Source: Acidaminococcaceae bacterium (GTDB lineage: Bacteria > Bacillota > Negativicutes > Acidaminococcales > Acidaminococcaceae). From it: 14,037 nt of DNA. The stretch spans positions 1 to 14,037 of the forward strand of contig DOSQ01000185.1 of NCBI GenBank assembly GCA_003512125.1, written 5' to 3'. Below, piece after piece: positions 11,114-14,037 of the stretch. The notes below the pieces were generated by a model, which made no database searches, was not told where the DNA came from, and saw nothing but the letters and a program-made list of their open reading frames with translations. The translations under genes were made by a program, and so were the position numbers. Each line of letters begins with the position of its first letter. Position 1 is the first letter of the stretch.

Positions 11114-12334
11114 ATGTCGGTTTTTGATGTATTACAGGAACGTGGTTTTATTGCGCAGGTTTCTCATGAAGAAGAGATCCGTGAGATACTGGAAAAGGAA
11201 AAAGTCACGTTCTATATTGGTTTTGATCCCACGGCAGACAGTCTGCATGTAGGTCACTTTATTGCACTGATGGCTATGGCTCATATGCAGCGGGCCGGGC
11301 ACCGTCCTATCGCCCTGCTGGGCGGTGGCACTGGTATGATCGGCGACCCCAGCGGTAAGGATGACATGCGTAAGATGCTGACGCCGGAATTTATTAACCA
11401 TAATATCGAGTGCTTCAAGAAGCAGATGAGCAAGTTCATTGATTTTTCCGATGGCAAGGCGCTGATGGTGAACAACGGTGACTGGTTGCTGAGCCTGAAT
11501 TATGTGAACCTGCTGCGGGAAGTGGGAACCCATTTTACTGTCAACCACATGCTGGCGGCAGAGTGTTATAAGAAACGATGGGACAAGGGCCTGACCTTTT
11601 TTGAATTCAATTATATGATTATGCAGGCGTATGATTTTTATACGCTGCATAAAAACTATAACTGCGTATTGGAAATGGGCGGCGACGACCAGTGGTCCAA
11701 TATGCTGGCCGGCGTGGAGCTAATCCGCCGCAAGGACCAGAAACCTGCGTTCTGCATTACTTGTAAGCTGCTCACTACCAGTGACGGCCGCAAGATGGGC
11801 AAGACGGAAAAAGGTGCCCTGTGGCTGGATCCGGAAAAGTGTTCTCCATACGATTTCTACCAGTACTGGCGCAACGTGGACGATGCTGACGTAGAAAAAT
11901 GTCTGGCCCTGTTAACGTTCCTGCCTATGGAAGAAGTACGCCGTTTGGGTGCATATAAGGATGAAAAGATCAATGAAGCGAAAAAAGTGCTGGCTTATGA
12001 AGTGACCAAGCTGATCCACGGCCAGGAAGAAGCGGACAAAGCGGTGAAAGCCACGGAAGCCCTGTTTGGCGGTGGCGCGGATCTGGAACATGTGCCGACG
12101 CTGGAAATTGCAGAAGCAGATAAAACTGCGAAGCTGGTTGATGTACTGACAGCACAGAAGGTGTTCAGCAGCAAGCGGGAAGCCAGGCAGATGATTGCCC
12201 AGCGGGGACTGTACCTGAACAACGCGGCTGTGGAAGATGCAGAATTTGCCCTGACACCGGAACTGTTTACAGAAGATGGAGGCGTACTGATCCGCAAAGG
12301 TAAGAAGAAGTATTACCGTCTGATTGTTAAATAA
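11114..12334 (+). CDS. tyrS: Tyrosyl-tRNA synthetase
   Basis: This 406-residue class I aminoacyl-tRNA synthetase charges tRNA-Tyr with tyrosine in two ATP-dependent steps. The HIGH-type motif is H45-V-G-H48 in DPTADSLHVGHF, and the KMSKS-type loop is K227-M-G-K230-T231 in GRKMGKTEKG. The tyrosine-pocket region includes YDF and GGDDQWSNM. The last ~60 residues are an S4 RNA-binding domain (KLVDVLTAQKVFSSKREARQMI). ATG 11114 is chosen because AGGAGG (11097-11102) lies 11 nt upstream and MSVFDVLQERGF is a typical family start. The frame extends back to TTG 11033, but this has no ribosome site. Length is normal for the bacterial enzyme. A probable promoter and a short hairpin precede it, and a terminator follows. 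Confidence 0.97.
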   Translation: MSVFDVLQERGFIAQVSHEEEIREILEKEKVTFYIGFDPTADSLHVGHFIALMAMAHMQRAGHRPIALLGGGTGMIGDPSGKDDMRKMLTPEFINHNIECFKKQMSKFIDFSDGKALMVNNGDWLLSLNYVNLLREVGTHFTVNHMLAAECYKKRWDKGLTFFEFNYMIMQAYDFYTLHKNYNCVLEMGGDDQWSNMLAGVELIRRKDQKPAFCITCKLLTTSDGRKMGKTEKGALWLDPEKCSPYDFYQYWRNVDDADVEKCLALLTFLPMEEVRRLGAYKDEKINEAKKVLAYEVTKLIHGQEEADKAVKATEALFGGGADLEHVPTLEIAEADKTAKLVDVLTAQKVFSSKREARQMIAQRGLYLNNAAVEDAEFALTPELFTEDGGVLIRKGKKKYYRLIVK

Positions 12335-12382
12335 TTTTTTCTTGTTTCAGGTTCTCTAATATGCTTAATAGTATTACATGAT

Positions 12383-12403
12383 AACGCACATTTTGTGCGT
12401 TTT
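12383..12403 (+). terminator. Rho-independent terminator after tyrS
   Basis: An 8-bp stem (AACGCACA, 12383-12390, with TGTGCGTT, 12394-12401) with a TTT loop is followed by TTC and further T-rich sequence. It lies 48 bp after the tyrS stop. Confidence 0.7.
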
Positions 12404-12427
12404 CGTTATAATAGCAGGTGAAACATT

Positions 12428-13732
12428 ATGACCAACTCTCTTTCGTTAAGTAAACTGATTCCCGTCAGCCTGGTGTTATTTTCTTCATTTTTCGGTGCAG
12501 GCAATTTACTGTTTCCGCCGCTGTTCGGCTATTTGTCCGGCAGCAATCTGAATATTGCTACGCTGGGCTTTTGCATTACGGGCGTGGGCCTTCCCATCCT
12601 GGGCGTGCTGGCTATTGCTATGACAGGCGGTACAGACCTGACAGAAGTGGCAGCTCCGGTCAATATTGCTTATGCGAAAATTATCATGTTTCTTTCCAGC
12701 ATGTCCATCGGGCCTCTGTTTGCCATTCCCCGTACGGCTGCCTTCAGTTATGAAATCGGCATCAAGCCGCTGTTCGGCACAACTGAACCATGGCAGCTGG
12801 CACTGTATTCGGCGCTTTACTTTGCGTTTAGTTATTATGTGGCCAACAATCCATCCAAAGTGTTGAACTGGCTGGGAAAGGTGCTGACTCCGGCGCTTCT
12901 GGTCTGTCTGGGCATTCTTTTTGTAAAAGTGATGTTGGCTCCGACCTTTATACCGGACGCCCCCCAGGGGGAATATCTGCAGGCCCCCTTCCTGAAAGGT
13001 TTTCAGGAAGGTTACAATACCATGGATCTTCTGGCTTCTTTCCTTTTTGGTGCGGCTACACTGACAACTATTAAAACTTTCGGTATTCAGGGGAAAAAAG
13101 AACTGATCAGGATCTGCCTGCTGGCAGGATTGATCACTGCCGGACTGTTGGCTTTAATTTATTACTTTTTGGGCTATGCGGGGGCAGAAGCGCACCGTTA
13201 TCTGTCAGGGGAATTTTCTAACGGTGCCGGTATTCTGGTGGCAACAGCCCATGAATATCTGGGCGCAGGCGGTACAGGTATTTTGGCGGCTATCATTATT
13301 TTGGCCTGCCTTACTACCAGTATCGGTTTGATAGCAGCCATTTCCGACTATTTCCATATTCTTTTTAACGGAAGACTTTCCAAACAAACATTAGGTATTT
13401 TGATTGCATTGATTAGCTTTACCCTTTCCAATTTCGGACTTGATATGATCATCAAGATGGCAATCCCCATCCTCTGTTTCTTATATCCGGTAATGATTGC
13501 GCTGGCCATGCTGAATGTGTTTGGCTTCGGCGGTAATAAACGCGTGTTCCGTTGCACCATGTGGATCGTCACCCTGTTTGCCATCGTGGAAGGCCTGAAG
13601 GCTGCAGCGATTCCGGTTCCCATGGAAAGCATACTGGCATCGGTGCCCCTGTATAAGGAAGGATTTGGCTGGTTTACCGTGGCAGTGATGGGTGCTGCGG
13701 TGGGTGTTATTTGGGATAAAGTGAAAAGCTGA
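12428..13732 (+). CDS. brnQ: Branched-chain amino acid carrier protein (LIVCS family)
   Basis: This 434-residue integral membrane protein of the BrnQ/LIVCS family couples uptake of leucine, isoleucine and valine to Na+ or H+. Its first helix has the family signature FSSFFGAGNLLFPP (residues ~18-31). There are about twelve hydrophobic segments, with NNPSKVLNWLGKVLTPALL after the first half, LLASFLFGAATLTTIK, and ILACLTTSIGLIAAISDYF in the second half, all at expected places. Length is normal for the family. ATG 12428 has the site AGGTGAAA (12415-12422) 5 nt upstream. The gene follows the tyrS terminator by 25 bp. No convincing separate promoter was found, so expression may rely on read-through. 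The hairpin at 13827-13855 is the nearest possible end of its transcript. Confidence 0.96.
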   Translation: MTNSLSLSKLIPVSLVLFSSFFGAGNLLFPPLFGYLSGSNLNIATLGFCITGVGLPILGVLAIAMTGGTDLTEVAAPVNIAYAKIIMFLSSMSIGPLFAIPRTAAFSYEIGIKPLFGTTEPWQLALYSALYFAFSYYVANNPSKVLNWLGKVLTPALLVCLGILFVKVMLAPTFIPDAPQGEYLQAPFLKGFQEGYNTMDLLASFLFGAATLTTIKTFGIQGKKELIRICLLAGLITAGLLALIYYFLGYAGAEAHRYLSGEFSNGAGILVATAHEYLGAGGTGILAAIIILACLTTSIGLIAAISDYFHILFNGRLSKQTLGILIALISFTLSNFGLDMIIKMAIPILCFLYPVMIALAMLNVFGFGGNKRVFRCTMWIVTLFAIVEGLKAAAIPVPMESILASVPLYKEGFGWFTVAVMGAAVGVIWDKVKS

Positions 13733-13826
13733 AGTGGTCTGTGTGCGGGATTCGTAAGTGCCTGCGGATCAGCGGTAATGGACCATCCAACAATATATCT
13801 ATCGTAATATGTTCGTACAACAAAAA

Positions 13827-13855
13827 CCCGGAAACGCATGGACTGCGTTTCCGGG
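13827..13855 (-). terminator. Terminator of the tRNA-Val transcript, possibly shared with brnQ
   Basis: A 12-bp perfect stem (CCCGGAAACGCA, 13827-13838, with TGCGTTTCCGGG, 13844-13855) has a 5-nt loop. On the minus strand it is followed by TTTTTG. On the + strand the T run comes only after a 5-nt gap (ATAAG-TTTTT), so it would be a weaker terminator for brnQ. Confidence 0.85.
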
Positions 13856-13867
13856 ATAAGTTTTTCA

Positions 13868-13944
13868 TGGTACTCGGACAGGGGCTCGAACCCTGGACCT
13901 CTGCCATGTGAGGGCAGCACTCTAACCAACTGAGCTATCCGAGC
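13868..13944 (-). tRNA. tRNA-Val (anticodon CAC)
   Basis: Read on the minus strand, acceptor arm GCTCGGA pairs with TCCGAGT (G:U at the last pair), followed by discriminator A and an encoded CCA (3' end at 13868). The D-loop has AGTTGGTTAGA. The anticodon stem CTGCC/GGCAG encloses loop CTCACAT, so the anticodon is CAC and reads Val codon GTG. The T-loop is TTCGAGC. At 77 nt it is complete, and its terminator lies 12 bp downstream. Confidence 0.95.
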
Positions 13945-13964
13945 AAATGTAATTTACGTATGCT

Positions 13965-13993
13965 ATTATACACCTGTTTCTAAAGAATTACCA
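13965..13993 (-). promoter_or_regulatory. Probable promoter for tRNA-Val
   Basis: On the minus strand, a perfect -10 TATAAT (13970-13965) lies about 20 bp upstream of the tRNA. The -35 region at 17-bp spacing (TGGTAA, 13993-13988) is a poor match, so the box is supported mainly by position. Confidence 0.45.
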
Positions 13994-14037
13994 GTTTTTT
14001 TTGAAAAACTTAAAAAAATTATATTCAATTTATAAAG

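Noticed and set aside
12407..12412. TATAAT just before brnQ as its promoter
   Set aside because: No -35 box at a suitable distance. The box partly overlaps the terminator tail, and the predicted start point would fall on or inside the ribosome site.
13348..13929. Open frame of 193 codons on the minus strand
   Set aside because: It runs through the tRNA-Val gene, its terminator and the opposite strand of brnQ, so it cannot be a real gene.

Overview
This 14 kb window is bacterial chromosome with compact, mostly co-directional genes, purine-rich Shine-Dalgarno sites, sigma-A type promoters (TTGACA/TATAAT-like) and tRNAs with encoded CCA. Gene content and protein style (an amino-acid-type ABC binding lipoprotein, a BrnQ carrier, a KMGKT-type tyrosyl-tRNA synthetase) suggest a Firmicutes-type anaerobe. 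My best guess is a Negativicute close to Acidaminococcus or Phascolarctobacterium. That placement is an inference from protein flavour, not a measurement.

Left part (1-4413, all + strand): the 3' part of a HAD phosphatase/phosphomutase gene; an orphan ABC substrate-binding lipoprotein with its own promoter and terminator; a nitroreductase; an unknown 86-residue protein; an NAD(P)H-dependent FMN reductase / iron-sulfur flavoprotein-like protein with a four-cysteine motif; and an EamA/DMT permease.

Centre (4493-7119, +): a tight four-gene cluster that ends in a clear terminator. It encodes an LRAT-fold thiol acyltransferase/hydrolase, a MaoC-N (hot-dog) protein without catalytic residues, a MaoC hydratase with an intact Asp/His pair, and an HSL-like alpha/beta hydrolase. 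The two hot-dog genes look like a HadA/HadB-type split (3R)-hydroxyacyl dehydratase. The whole cluster reads as an acyl-chain or lipid-processing operon and is the best candidate here for an undescribed system.

Accessory part (7242-10304): a minus-strand zinc-ribbon membrane protein whose first ~26 codons look like the start of a Phd/YefM antitoxin; a divergently transcribed run of four small genes (an exported protein, a glycine-zipper protein, a DUF1653 protein and an unknown Cys-rich protein); then a 36-codon C-terminal relic of a YjbQ-family gene, an inverted repeat and a terminator. The two gene fragments at its edges suggest past rearrangement.

Right part (10346-14037): tRNA-Pro(CGG) with a full-consensus promoter (minus), a small protein resembling DnaA domain I (minus), then divergently tyrS and brnQ (+), and finally tRNA-Val(CAC) on the minus strand with its own terminator. 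No insertion sequence, CRISPR array or rRNA was seen.
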